Part shown: positions 15,912 through 23,113 of the stretch, in pieces | How positions within the stretch are numbered: the first letter of the stretch is position 1 | How the letters are laid out: every line of letters starts with the position of its first letter | From: a virus | DNA: 28,344 nucleotides | Reading direction: 5' to 3' (one strand) | IMG/VR virus record: IMGVR_UViG_3300010399_000072 | Coordinates: 1-28,344 of that record | Program-made: the position numbers and the translations under genes | The notes under the pieces: generated by a model | What the model saw: the letters and a program-made list of their open reading frames with translations, nothing else | The model's database searches: none | What the model was told of the DNA's origin: nothing

Positions 15912-16892
15912 TCACCTCTTCCCCGCAGCGCGCTCTGCCTGTCGGTGGGCGCGCAGCTCCTGAAAGCTCATCTTCGACGGGTCTTTTTCGACCGTCGTTG
16001 ACTTGCCATCGAGCGGGGTAATCGGTGCGGGGGCCCTGGAGACCGCAGCAGTTGCAGCCGGCGAGGCATCAGCCTTCGCGTCAGGCTTTTTCTCGAACTG
16101 CGTTTCCAGTTTGCCGAGCTCCGCGATTGCGCGGATCGGCGACAACTTCTTGATCTGGTCGAGTACTTCGGGATGCTTTGCCAGGTGATACCCCAGGCGC
16201 ACGCCAACATCGCCGCTCTCCACAATGTGAGAAGCGATGTGAGGAGGCACGTCCACCTCGGCAGCTTCGACAACCTCGTAATAGTCCGGGATGTCTTTGG
16301 CTACCGCTGCAACACGCTCTCCGAAGGCCTGCTGTGCGTTCTGGATTGCCTGCGCCTGCCGGGTCTTCGTGCTCTTTTCCTCGCGCGCGGCGAGTTTTTT
16401 CTCGAGCAGGTAGTCCGTCAGTGCATCCGCGTATTCCGCGACCGTCTTGAAGTCTTCCGGCTTGGGTGCATCAGCACCTTTCTCCGGCTTGGGCCCCGAC
16501 TTCGATTTCAGCTCATTGAGCTCGCGCTCAATTGCTGCTGCCCGCTCTTCCGCTGCCTTGCGTTCGCGATATTCCTCTCGTGCGAACTCTTCGGCCTCTT
16601 TCATCGCCCGATGCTTCTTGCCGATTTGGCGCCGTACGCGCTCCGGCAGGTCCGCATCGTCAGAGTCATCATCGTCTGCCGCCTTGGCAACCTCGTCTTT
16701 GGGCGACTTCTCACCGTCAGCCTTCACAAACTTGCCCGTGGTCAGATCGCGCGGCGCATCTTTGGCATCCGCTGCGGTCTCTTTCGCAGGCTCTACAGCT
16801 GCCTCGACCTTCACCTCAGGTGCCTTGAACTCTGGCACCTGACGCGTCTGTATGAGCTGCTGCATGTTTTCGTTCGTGACGACCTGAACCAT
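15912..16892 (-). CDS. scaffolding protein
   Basis: A 326-residue, highly charged protein: acidic tract DDDDSDDAD (about residues 73-81), a long Lys/Glu/Arg coiled coil (about 85-135), another helical stretch with KKLAAREEKSTKTRQAQ, and a basic C-terminal end RAHRQAERAAGKR. In P22 the scaffold's basic C-terminal helix-turn-helix binds coat. Length is close to P22 gp8 (303). It lies between portal and coat, the P22 order. The ATG directly follows the portal stop (TAAATG). No protease is seen in the window, so scaffold is probably released intact as in P22. Confidence 0.8.
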   Translation of the reverse strand: MVQVVTNENMQQLIQTRQVPEFKAPEVKVEAAVEPAKETAADAKDAPRDLTTGKFVKADGEKSPKDEVAKAADDDDSDDADLPERVRRQIGKKHRAMKEAEEFAREEYRERKAAEERAAAIERELNELKSKSGPKPEKGADAPKPEDFKTVAEYADALTDYLLEKKLAAREEKSTKTRQAQAIQNAQQAFGERVAAVAKDIPDYYEVVEAAEVDVPPHIASHIVESGDVGVRLGYHLAKHPEVLDQIKKLSPIRAIAELGKLETQFEKKPDAKADASPAATAAVSRAPAPITPLDGKSTTVEKDPSKMSFQELRAHRQAERAAGKR

Positions 16893-19091
16893 TTACTTAC
16901 CTGCGCCGTTGGGCGCCCTGTCGTTCTGTGCTGCCGAAATGGCCTTGTCTGCGGCCTTTGCTTCGTGGGCCGCCTCTGCATGGGTGTTGAGCAATTGCCC
17001 ACCCACCCGAATCTCTGCTACATCGCGAGCTGTCGCGCCCTGCCTATCCGTGACTTCGAGCTTGGTGCGATTGTTGACGTCGGTATCGTGCATCCACCCA
17101 GCAAAGTCGCGCTCGCTGTTGGCGTTGTCGGCGCCGACCTTCAGTTCGGTGTTGTGGACGGACACGACGCCCTTCATTTGCTCGCGTCGGGTCGCGCCCT
17201 CTTCCTTCATCTGCGCGATGCCCTGGCCGTACTTGATCTCGAGGCTCGCCTGCTGGAGCTGCTCGTCCTTCTGCTTCAGCTGCTGCTGGAGCGACCCGAT
17301 GATGGTCTGCGCCTGCTTGGGCATGCCCTCGATGATCTTGTCGAGCGCGCCGGGGATCGTGACGGCGAGCCGATCAGCCACCTCATCGGCACCGTGGAAA
17401 TCCATGTTGCGGATGACGATGTCGCCGCTCGTCTGCGCCACTTGTTCGCCCAAAGGCGTGCTCAGAAGCTCGACGAGGTTCTCGGCGGCTTCCTCGCGCT
17501 TGGTCGCGTAGCCTGGCCCGGTGTCCATGACGACCGCGTATCGGCCCACGCTCATATCGTTCTTCACGACCTTCACGCCCGGGCTCTCCGGGTGATCGCC
17601 AGGCGCGTTGAGCTCTACGAGCTCTGGCACACCGTCTTCCCCGATGATTCGCTGCATGCGTTTGGTGTCGTAGTAGAACGGGATGCGCTCAAGCAGCAGC
17701 GAACCGGTCCATGCGATCGCAAGCGTCTGGTTGTCGTAGTACTGGAAGTGCGTGAGGTCCTGCATGCCCTGCCGGCGCTGCAGATACTTGTTTCCGCCGA
17801 CGACACGCGCGGCGATCTCAGGGTTCTCCTGCGGCATGCCTGCAACAGACATGAGGTCATGCTCGGCGCCCTGAGCCGCTTCCGACATGCCCGCCTCGAC
17901 CTGCGCCGGCGCTACGCGCTGCGGAGGTGGAAGCGGTGTGACGCCATCAGGCCCGGCGATCGGCTTGTAGACGAGCGTGGAGTACGACTTCTGGTTCGCG
18001 TCATTCCACTCTGGATGGCCCTCGATCTGCCCTTCTGCGACCACCCACGGTGCCTTGGGCGTCAACGCATAGCGCTCGGTCTGCGCCGTGCGCCAGTAGT
18101 TGAACATCTGCGCGGGGTCTTTCAGGTCTTCGACCATGCCCTTGCGCAAAACGAGCCCGTTCACGTCCTGAACGTTGCCCTCGCACCGAACCACAGGGAT
18201 GTGCTCACCCGGATCATCACGACGATCGACGACTTCCGTCCCATTCAAGCGGAACCACTGCACCACACGGCGGGTGGTGGGACGCTCAGCGATAATCGTG
18301 AGCCCCATCGCGGAGATGACTTCAGGGTCGACGAGTTCGGATCGAAGCTTGGTCTGTCCATCGGAAAGCTTCACGAGTGAATCCTTCACCTCGTGGATGC
18401 GGAAATACTCCGCAAGCCGCACCTCTTCCTTGGTCTCCCACATCATCTGCAGGTCGCCAGGCGCGTCCACGTATCGCCATTCGGTGTTCGTAGCCTTCGG
18501 GTAGCGACGCTTGTACTCGGCGCGCTTCATCGTCTCGCTGATGATGCACCAGTACTGATCACGCCCATCCGGCATGACTGAACCCGGATCCATGTACACC
18601 GTAAACGGATTACGGATCGGCTTGATGAGCAGCTCCTGATCGAAGCTCATCGGGTCGATATATTCGGAAACGATGCGCCAATAGCCCCAACCGATGTCGA
18701 TGGCGTTGGCGACACCCGTGTCATACGCGACAGAGGCCTTCGAACGGTCTTCGATGTGTCGGATGAGTCCGTTCACCGTGGCCGCGGTGTCCACATTCGC
18801 GCCATCGCCTACTGGGTGGCACTTGATGCGCGGGCGCTGCTGCCTGAGCGTGTTCTCGAGCCGTGCGCAGAACGTGTTCGTGTGATTGATGGTGAGCGCG
18901 GGTCGGCCATCGATCTTGCGCGAGTTACTGACATCCGCATCCCACTGGTCACCCCAGCGGAAGCGCTTGGCATTGATGCCCTTGATGCGGTTCTCCGACT
19001 CGGCCGCCGTACAGATGCGCAGGCGTTCGGCGCATTCGCGCCAGATGCCCTCGTCTGTGGTGGCGTCCTTGTCGAAGTCGGTGGCGTTCAC
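16893..19091 (-). CDS. portal protein, P22 gp1 type
   Basis: A 732-residue protein (P22 gp1 is 725), forming the dodecameric DNA entry ring. P22-type features include RFRWGDQWD followed by RPALTINHTNTF and LENTLRQQRPRIKCHPVG near the N-terminus, YGWRI-like segment GWGYWRIVSEYIDP, and a long helical C-terminus (about residues 560-732, with QQQLKQKDEQLQQASLEIK) that would form the barrel domain. GTG start overlapping the upstream stop (GTGA). It lies downstream of TerL with one small gene between them. Note that a 735-codon open frame runs antisense to it; that is a base-composition effect. Confidence 0.9.
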   Translation of the reverse strand: MNATDFDKDATTDEGIWRECAERLRICTAAESENRIKGINAKRFRWGDQWDADVSNSRKIDGRPALTINHTNTFCARLENTLRQQRPRIKCHPVGDGANVDTAATVNGLIRHIEDRSKASVAYDTGVANAIDIGWGYWRIVSEYIDPMSFDQELLIKPIRNPFTVYMDPGSVMPDGRDQYWCIISETMKRAEYKRRYPKATNTEWRYVDAPGDLQMMWETKEEVRLAEYFRIHEVKDSLVKLSDGQTKLRSELVDPEVISAMGLTIIAERPTTRRVVQWFRLNGTEVVDRRDDPGEHIPVVRCEGNVQDVNGLVLRKGMVEDLKDPAQMFNYWRTAQTERYALTPKAPWVVAEGQIEGHPEWNDANQKSYSTLVYKPIAGPDGVTPLPPPQRVAPAQVEAGMSEAAQGAEHDLMSVAGMPQENPEIAARVVGGNKYLQRRQGMQDLTHFQYYDNQTLAIAWTGSLLLERIPFYYDTKRMQRIIGEDGVPELVELNAPGDHPESPGVKVVKNDMSVGRYAVVMDTGPGYATKREEAAENLVELLSTPLGEQVAQTSGDIVIRNMDFHGADEVADRLAVTIPGALDKIIEGMPKQAQTIIGSLQQQLKQKDEQLQQASLEIKYGQGIAQMKEEGATRREQMKGVVSVHNTELKVGADNANSERDFAGWMHDTDVNNRTKLEVTDRQGATARDVAEIRVGGQLLNTHAEAAHEAKAADKAISAAQNDRAPNGAGK

Positions 19092-19366
19092 GCAAGTTCC
19101 CTGAACGTCTGCGCGAGCGACGTCATGGTGAGCTTCACCTGACGCGCGATCTCGTCGTGACGGCTCTGGGATGCCATCTGCCCGGCGCTCAGGCGTGATG
19201 CTTCATCGAGCTCGCGGGCTGCGCGGTCGGCAAGCTTCTGCCAGTCCTCAAGCTCCTGCGCGGCCTGGACCAGCGCAGTCTTGATGTGCTTTGGGGCCTG
19301 CGCCTCGAGCGAGCGAAGCAGCGTTGCTGTGTCGGTGCGGTCGGCGGGAAGGACGAAGGCGTTCAC
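19088..19366 (-). CDS. small helical protein between terminase and portal
   Basis: A 92-residue protein. GTG 19366 is chosen because it overlaps the TerL stop (GTGA) and has GGGTGG five bases upstream; a start eight codons earlier is possible. It is helix-rich and polar (ALVQAAQELEDWQKLADRAARELDEASRL, here read as residues about 32-60), with no membrane segment. No family is recognised. Small helical proteins in this position are common in P22-like phages and may assist packaging or portal assembly; that is position-based inference only. Confidence 0.55.
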   Translation of the reverse strand: MNAFVLPADRTDTATLLRSLEAQAPKHIKTALVQAAQELEDWQKLADRAARELDEASRLSAGQMASQSRHDEIARQVKLTMTSLAQTFRELA

Positions 19367-20799
19367 GACATCCACCCCTGTGCCCTGCACTGGCGACCAA
19401 CAGATGTGGCCACCTTGTTCTGCACTTCAGCCTTGCGCTTCATCATCATCGCGTAGCGAGTTGCGCTCATGAGGTCGTCGCCCGACTTCACGATGAGCCC
19501 ATCCTGCCGGTGATACAGGTTGAACTCCTCGAACCAGTGATTCAGGTGTGCGAATACCTTCAAGCGCCCGGTCTGCATGCGGTCGAACATCTCAGCGATG
19601 CCCGCTTCCACACCGAACGAGCCGTCCTCGAAGGTGGCCCGCATCGGCAGCATCTTCAGGCCCTGCGCGCGGTACTGGGCGGCGAGCTGCTCACCCGAAC
19701 CTTTATCGTGCTGAAGGCCGTCATGCGGCCATGCCCAGGGCAGCCAGTCGCCCCACGGTCTTACCGCAGCGGCAAACATTGCAGGCGTCTGCTCACGCGC
19801 TCGATGAGCTGCCATGACGTACAGGCAATCAGCGTCCCGATCCCAAGCCAATCGGACGCCAGCAGAAGGGTGATCCCAGCCGAAGTCCAGGCCTGCGATC
19901 TGCACCCAGTGTGAGGGGATAGAGAACGGCGCAACGGCAAGCTCGTCCTGGTCGATGGGGAACACACGGCCACTTCCCAGTTGCGGAATACCACGCGTAC
20001 GCGCGTCCCGCTCAAAGGCGGGATACGTCGCAATGATTGCGGCGCGCTGCTCAGGCGTGTAGTGCGCGGCGTCCTCGAGCGTCATCTGTGTGACGTGAGT
20101 GCCGGGCACCTTGTCGATGATGAAGCGCTTCACCACACCTGTGATGCCCTTGAGCGGGGTGAACGTGATGAGGTTCGGCATCAGGCCGACATTCGTACGC
20201 GTGAGCCCCTCACTGTAGATGTCTTCGGGCGGCTCCTCGTCGTACCACACTCCACCGAGCGTCTCGCCCTGCCACTTCTCGCGGCCCTGGTCGTAGCTCT
20301 TGAAGGCGAGGGAGCATTCACCCGCTTGAACGTCTCCCCCTCCTCCAAAACGCGTGACAACACTGTCAATGGCGCCCACCACTCCGCGGCGCATTGCAGG
20401 CTCACCCTTCAACGCATCGTGGGGAATCATGCCGGTCCCCCACGCGCCGATGCGCCCCATGAGAATGCGCTGAGGGTTGTCTCGCGTAGATTCGCTGGTG
20501 ACTCCGCCACACCACCAGGCGTGGGGCTTCTCGAATACGTATCCGGCCCACCAGTCGGGATAACGACCCGTAAGGTGCATGGCGACTTCAGCTCCAGCGC
20601 TGAGTGTCTTGCCCACCTGGTTCGCAGCCATGAGCAGACGTTCGCGATGTGTGCGGCCGGCTGCGTGGAACTCGCGCTGCTTTGGGTAGGGGGCATACTC
20701 AGTTAACCGCCGATGAGCTCGGCGCTTCGCCTGCTCCCTCTCGAGCGCCGCCAGAAAGTCGGCTTCGGAGTAAGGCGATGCCAGCGGTGAGTTCTGCAT
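19363..20799 (-). CDS. terL: terminase large subunit
   Basis: A 478-residue packaging motor. ATPase: Walker A AANQVGKT (residues 58-65) and Walker B GGVWYDEE (182-189), with coupling motif around ITFTPLKG (211-218). Nuclease: GLDFGWDHPS (Asp305), PHDG (Asp360) and GDDLMSATR (Asp441/442), three acidic metal-binding sites of the RNase H-like fold. Length matches P22 gp2 (499). It begins at ATG 20799, inside TerS, giving a 101-bp overlap in different frames; no later start is available before the conserved LTEYAPYPKQREF segment. Ribosome site is poor, so translation probably depends on TerS coupling. Confidence 0.92.
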   Translation of the reverse strand: MQNSPLASPYSEADFLAALEREQAKRRAHRRLTEYAPYPKQREFHAAGRTHRERLLMAANQVGKTLSAGAEVAMHLTGRYPDWWAGYVFEKPHAWWCGGVTSESTRDNPQRILMGRIGAWGTGMIPHDALKGEPAMRRGVVGAIDSVVTRFGGGGDVQAGECSLAFKSYDQGREKWQGETLGGVWYDEEPPEDIYSEGLTRTNVGLMPNLITFTPLKGITGVVKRFIIDKVPGTHVTQMTLEDAAHYTPEQRAAIIATYPAFERDARTRGIPQLGSGRVFPIDQDELAVAPFSIPSHWVQIAGLDFGWDHPSAGVRLAWDRDADCLYVMAAHRAREQTPAMFAAAVRPWGDWLPWAWPHDGLQHDKGSGEQLAAQYRAQGLKMLPMRATFEDGSFGVEAGIAEMFDRMQTGRLKVFAHLNHWFEEFNLYHRQDGLIVKSGDDLMSATRYAMMMKRKAEVQNKVATSVGRQCRAQGWMS

Positions 20800-21052
20800 C
20801 GGTCAGATCGTCCAATGGCTGCGATTGCTCCACCTGCTTGGGCATGAGGGAGGCGACCGCCTTGATGTACGCGACAGGATCTTTCTCGCGCGCATCGATA
20901 ATTGCTTTCTTGCCGTGCGCGTCGAAATCGTCCGCCAGGCTGTTCAGGAAGGCGCCCTGCAGGCGATTGCGGGCGGCCTTAGGCTTGCCACCGGGATTGC
21001 CGGACTGGCCCGCAACAAACTGTGTGCGCTCAGGCGGCGGCGGAGTTGGCAT
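20699..21052 (-). CDS. terS: terminase small subunit (DUF5681-type)
   Basis: A 117-residue protein. The N-terminus has FVAGQSGNPGGKPKAARNRL (about residues 12-31), the DUF5681 signature found in small terminase-like phage proteins. The middle is helical (AYIKAVASLMPKQVE), suited to ring oligomerisation, and the C-terminus is Gly/Ser/Ala-rich. It directly precedes TerL. ATG 21052 (AGGA eight bases upstream) is chosen; an extension of 13 codons lies deep in the GroES-like gene. It overlaps that gene by 23 bp and TerL by 101 bp. Expected to recognise phage DNA and regulate TerL cutting. Confidence 0.75.
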   Translation of the reverse strand: MPTPPPPERTQFVAGQSGNPGGKPKAARNRLQGAFLNSLADDFDAHGKKAIIDAREKDPVAYIKAVASLMPKQVEQSQPLDDLTDAELTAGIALLRSRLSGGAREGAGEAPSSSAVN

Positions 21053-21446
21053 TGGCCTGTTCCTGAGGCTGCGTGCGCACGCCCACGACATCCCGCTCCT
21101 GGCAGATCAGGTGCTTCTCGCCGTTGTAGAGCACTTCGGTGAACGAGTAGCCCTGACCATCAAACACGTTGAGGCCATCCAGTTCGATCACTTCGCCCGG
21201 CTTCACTTCGGTTGGGCGGAAGCGCTTGCTGTACTCGATACGCTGGCGACCATCGTTGAGCTTGGTACGCTTCGAGACTGGGTAGTGACCCGGGCCTACG
21301 GCGACTACGCGTCCCCGAAGGGGGCGGCCGTTGCGAATGACTTGGATCCGAGACCCTTCGCCGTGAACGGACTCTCCGTTCCATTCGAGCGGCTTGAGCA
21401 GGATGCGGTCGCTCGTCATGCGCATCTTGCCGTTGATGATTTCCAT
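21030..21446 (-). CDS. GroES-like co-chaperonin
   Basis: A 138-residue protein resembling the Cpn10/GroES fold: DRILLKPLE near the start, a loop region with GEGSRIQVIRNGRPL, then RGRVVAVGPGHYP, VKPGEVIEL, and a C-terminal TEVLYNGEKHLICQERDVVGV, which matches the GroES strand pattern (G-x-V-x-A-V-G-x-G ... I-x-x-x-D-I-x-A-V). It is longer than host GroES (97), with an inserted segment (about residues 55-80). T4 gp31 is the classic phage GroES-like protein, required for coat folding. Placement next to the packaging and coat genes is consistent with this. TGATG overlap upstream. Direct interaction with host GroEL is inferred. Confidence 0.65.
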   Translation of the reverse strand: MEIINGKMRMTSDRILLKPLEWNGESVHGEGSRIQVIRNGRPLRGRVVAVGPGHYPVSKRTKLNDGRQRIEYSKRFRPTEVKPGEVIELDGLNVFDGQGYSFTEVLYNGEKHLICQERDVVGVRTQPQEQANANSAAA

Positions 21447-21718
21447 CAGTGGCTCCGGTTCACGAGCGCAAGGCGCACCGCACCGGCGGCAGTGTCTTCG
21501 GCAGGGGGTGCTACATCCCAATCTGCCGGGCGGTTGAGCGCGAGCTGGAAGTGATCGCAGCCACGGCCACAGGCCATGTGCTTGGCGTACCAGTCGTCGA
21601 GTCGCTTGAGGTTGGGCGACATGTACTGGACGTCGTTTCCACCGCGCTCGCCAATGCAGATCGATTCATCGAGCTTCGGATGGTGCGAACACACGAGAAA
21701 GAGCCGATTGGCGCTCAC
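21446..21718 (-). CDS. small conserved-looking protein, Cys/His-containing
   Basis: A 90-residue protein starting at GTG that overlaps a tiny upstream ORF (GTGA) and overlaps the GroES-like gene as TGATG. It has FLVCSHHPKLDESICIGERGG (residues about 7-26) and HMACGRGCDHFQLAL (about 47-61), giving Cys10, His12/13, Cys20 and then Cys50, Cys54, His56, a spacing that could bind one zinc. No known family is recognised. Function unknown; it lies where the early leftward genes pass into packaging genes. Confidence 0.55.
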   Translation of the reverse strand: MSANRLFLVCSHHPKLDESICIGERGGNDVQYMSPNLKRLDDWYAKHMACGRGCDHFQLALNRPADWDVAPPAEDTAAGAVRLALVNRSH

Positions 21719-21765
21719 TTCTTGGGCCTGGGGCGCTTTGGCTTGAGCAGATCGCAGAGCTTCAT
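21715..21765 (-). CDS. possible 16-residue coupling peptide
   Basis: A tiny ORF (MKLCDLLKPKRPRPKK) with ATGA overlap to the 47-residue ORF upstream and GTGA overlap to the 90-residue gene downstream, and GAGG five bases before its ATG. The basic C-terminus is notable. It may serve only to carry ribosomes across the gap. Too short to judge by composition. Confidence 0.25.
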   Translation of the reverse strand: MKLCDLLKPKRPRPKK

Positions 21766-21905
21766 GAGGCCCTCAGATTCGATATGTGGCCCATGACGTC
21801 ACCACATAGAGCGTCGAACGCTTTCGTTGGTCGGGATTCAGGCGCTTGCCGCGTGTCCAGCAGCGTCTGCAGATCTGTGCGCTCGGTGATTTCCGATTGC
21901 GACAT
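21762..21905 (-). CDS. small protein of unknown function (47 residues)
   Basis: A 47-residue polar ORF: MSQSEITERTDLQTLLDTRQ at the start, then APESRPTKAFDALCGDVMGH. The amino-acid mix is ordinary for a soluble helical protein, and it fits the overlap chain downstream (ATGA). There is no clear Shine-Dalgarno sequence before its ATG, 26 bp after the exported protein's stop. No family recognised. Confidence 0.4.
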   Translation of the reverse strand: MSQSEITERTDLQTLLDTRQAPESRPTKAFDALCGDVMGHISNLRAS

Positions 21906-21931
21906 AGTGGACAGTACGAGTTATCTGCCAA

Positions 21932-22330
21932 TCACGGCGCGTTGACGGTGACCGTAATGGTCACGACGACATTCCCCGGTGCACTTGGAGTGGGCGGAGT
22001 GGGCGGGGAGATCACTTTCGTCACGAGGACCGATGGCGCACTCTCGATGCCCGCGATGGTATCCGTGAGGTACCACTCTTGGGTGCCTACAGCGAGATTG
22101 GTGCGTGTGAAACTGCACGTAGGCGATACAGCCAGCTTCGTTTTTGTCTGGCCCTGCAGTGCTCCGTAGAGTGCATAGCTGTGCACAGTGCCCGTCGCAA
22201 TCGCGGTTCCGTCCGTGTAGGTCGTCGGGCCAGTGCACGTGATGATTGCGTCAGTCGCGTGTGCGAGCTGAGGCAGAAGAATCGCAGCGAATAGAATCGG
22301 CAGCAGACGCAGGATTTTCATGACTCGCAT
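21932..22330 (-). CDS. exported small protein, beta-sandwich (Fn3-like)
   Basis: A 132-residue protein with a clear signal peptide: basic N-terminus (RVMKILR), hydrophobic core (LLPILFAAILLP) and an AHA|T cleavage site after about residue 25. The mature part has two cysteines (TC at 32 and SPTC about 70 residues in), strands LYGALQGQTK, TRTNLAVGTQEWYLTDTIAG and SVLVTKVI, which look like a fibronectin-III-type domain, then a Pro-rich stretch and a Thr/Val-rich tail. Translation may start at ATG 22330 or three codons later at 22321. Periplasmic or surface location is predicted. Role unknown; superinfection exclusion is one possibility. Confidence 0.55.
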   Translation of the reverse strand: MRVMKILRLLPILFAAILLPQLAHATDAIITCTGPTTYTDGTAIATGTVHSYALYGALQGQTKTKLAVSPTCSFTRTNLAVGTQEWYLTDTIAGIESAPSVLVTKVISPPTPPTPSAPGNVVVTITVTVNAP

Positions 22331-22341
22331 TGTCGCGAGTC
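22322..22341. promoter_or_regulatory. perfect hairpin over the start of the exported protein gene
   Basis: GACTCGC-N6-GCGAGTC, a 7-bp perfect inverted repeat. In the leftward mRNA the first ATG (22330-22328) straddles loop and stem and the second ATG (22321) lies just after it. It may restrict initiation or mark an operator. No U run follows, so it is not a normal terminator. Confidence 0.4.
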
Positions 22342-22389
22342 TGAAATGTGTGCGCTCAGCTAAGAATTGACATTTTCTTCACACAATAT

Positions 22390-22596
22390 TCACGTTTCAC
22401 GCGAAACCGAGATTCTCCGCTCGTGATCGCGGCGCTTCTTCGCGATGATGTTCGCGATGTACCCATACGCAAGCCCTGTCTGATTCGCGAGCTCCTTGGT
22501 CTGAGTCCGCTCGCTGATGTGATCTCCCCGCGCGCGCCGATAGGCTTCGTTGTCGAGCAACTTCATCACGTCAGCGGTCATTCGTCCGCGTGTCAT
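22390..22596 (-). CDS. small HTH DNA-binding protein
   Basis: A 68-residue protein starting at ATG 22596 (strong GAGGTGG about seven bases upstream; ATGA overlap with the nuclease-like gene); a 17-codon extension is possible but would lie inside that gene. Residues about 14-55 (VMKLLDNEAYRRARGDHISERTQTKELANQTGLAYGYIANIIAKKRR, described here in parts) read as a basic recognition segment: TKELANQTGLAYGYIANI has the turn and spacing of a helix-turn-helix. It is the last gene of the replication block and may control the change to late genes. No close family known to me. Confidence 0.55.
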   Translation of the reverse strand: MTRGRMTADVMKLLDNEAYRRARGDHISERTQTKELANQTGLAYGYIANIIAKKRRDHERRISVSRET

Positions 22597-22907
22597 GAGC
22601 AATCCACCTCTCGCAGCACCCAGCGCCGCTTCGCGTTTTTGCGCCATCCATGCACATGTATGCGGATTCCGGCTTTCCGAACCGCTCCAACGTTATCGTG
22701 GACGGCAATCTTGTGGACGCGGCTGGCAACGTTGCTGGCGCTCGTAGCCTGCACACCCAGGATCTCGCCGTCGCGTATCGCAAGGATGTCGATGAAGCCG
22801 TAGAGATCCTTTCGGATGAACACCCGCGGAATCGTCTTCTCGACGACTTCGGCGAGATACCCCTGCATGCGAAGGTGCTTGAGCGAGCGCTGCGTGGGGC
22901 TGCTCAC
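22593..22907 (-). CDS. PD-(D/E)xK nuclease-like protein, degenerate active site
   Basis: A 104-residue protein. GTG 22907 is the start: it overlaps the upstream stop (GTGA) and has AGGAGG five bases upstream, whereas an ATG eight codons earlier has none. It has the restriction-endonuclease-like core: Glu20/Glu23, then DLYGFIDILAI (Asp40) and ILGVQATS, where the usual E-x-K is Q-x-T (Gln53, Thr55). A C-terminal basic strand HVHGWRKNAKRRWVLREV follows. This arrangement is common in small phage proteins of resolvase/VRR-NUC type. The unusual Q-x-T leaves catalysis open; DNA binding is likely. It lies downstream of the primase/helicase. Confidence 0.6.
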   Translation of the reverse strand: MSSPTQRSLKHLRMQGYLAEVVEKTIPRVFIRKDLYGFIDILAIRDGEILGVQATSASNVASRVHKIAVHDNVGAVRKAGIRIHVHGWRKNAKRRWVLREVDCS

Positions 22908-23113
22908 GCTCGCCTCCTCTCGCCGCTCCATTGCGTGGGCACGCCCTCTTCCGTGCGCTTGCCAACCTTGAGTGCTGGTGTTTCGAGCCAGTCGAGCTTC
23001 GCGTCGAACTTCTCGCGCAAGGCATCAGCCACGGCGCACATCTGCTGCCCCATCGCGGCCCGAACCCTTTCGGCTTGAGCGATGCGCCATTGATCTCCCA
23101 CCGTCGCGTTCAA
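22904..23113 (-). CDS. small helical protein after the primase/helicase
   Basis: A 69-residue protein, helix-rich (AQAERVRAAMGQQMCAVADA and LREKFDAKLDWLE), ending in a basic tail GERRRA. It overlaps the primase/helicase by four bases and the nuclease-like gene by GTGA, so it belongs to the replication operon. No family recognised; a replication accessory role is suggested only by its neighbours. Confidence 0.5.
   Translation of the reverse strand: MNATVGDQWRIAQAERVRAAMGQQMCAVADALREKFDAKLDWLETPALKVGKRTEEGVPTQWSGERRRA

Noticed and set aside
16173-18380. 735-codon rightward open frame
   Set aside because: It is antisense to the portal and scaffold genes, which have clear family signatures; the open frame is a GC-codon shadow.
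22367-22395. Rightward promoter TTGACA near 22367
   Set aside because: No acceptable -10 at proper spacing and no rightward gene follows.
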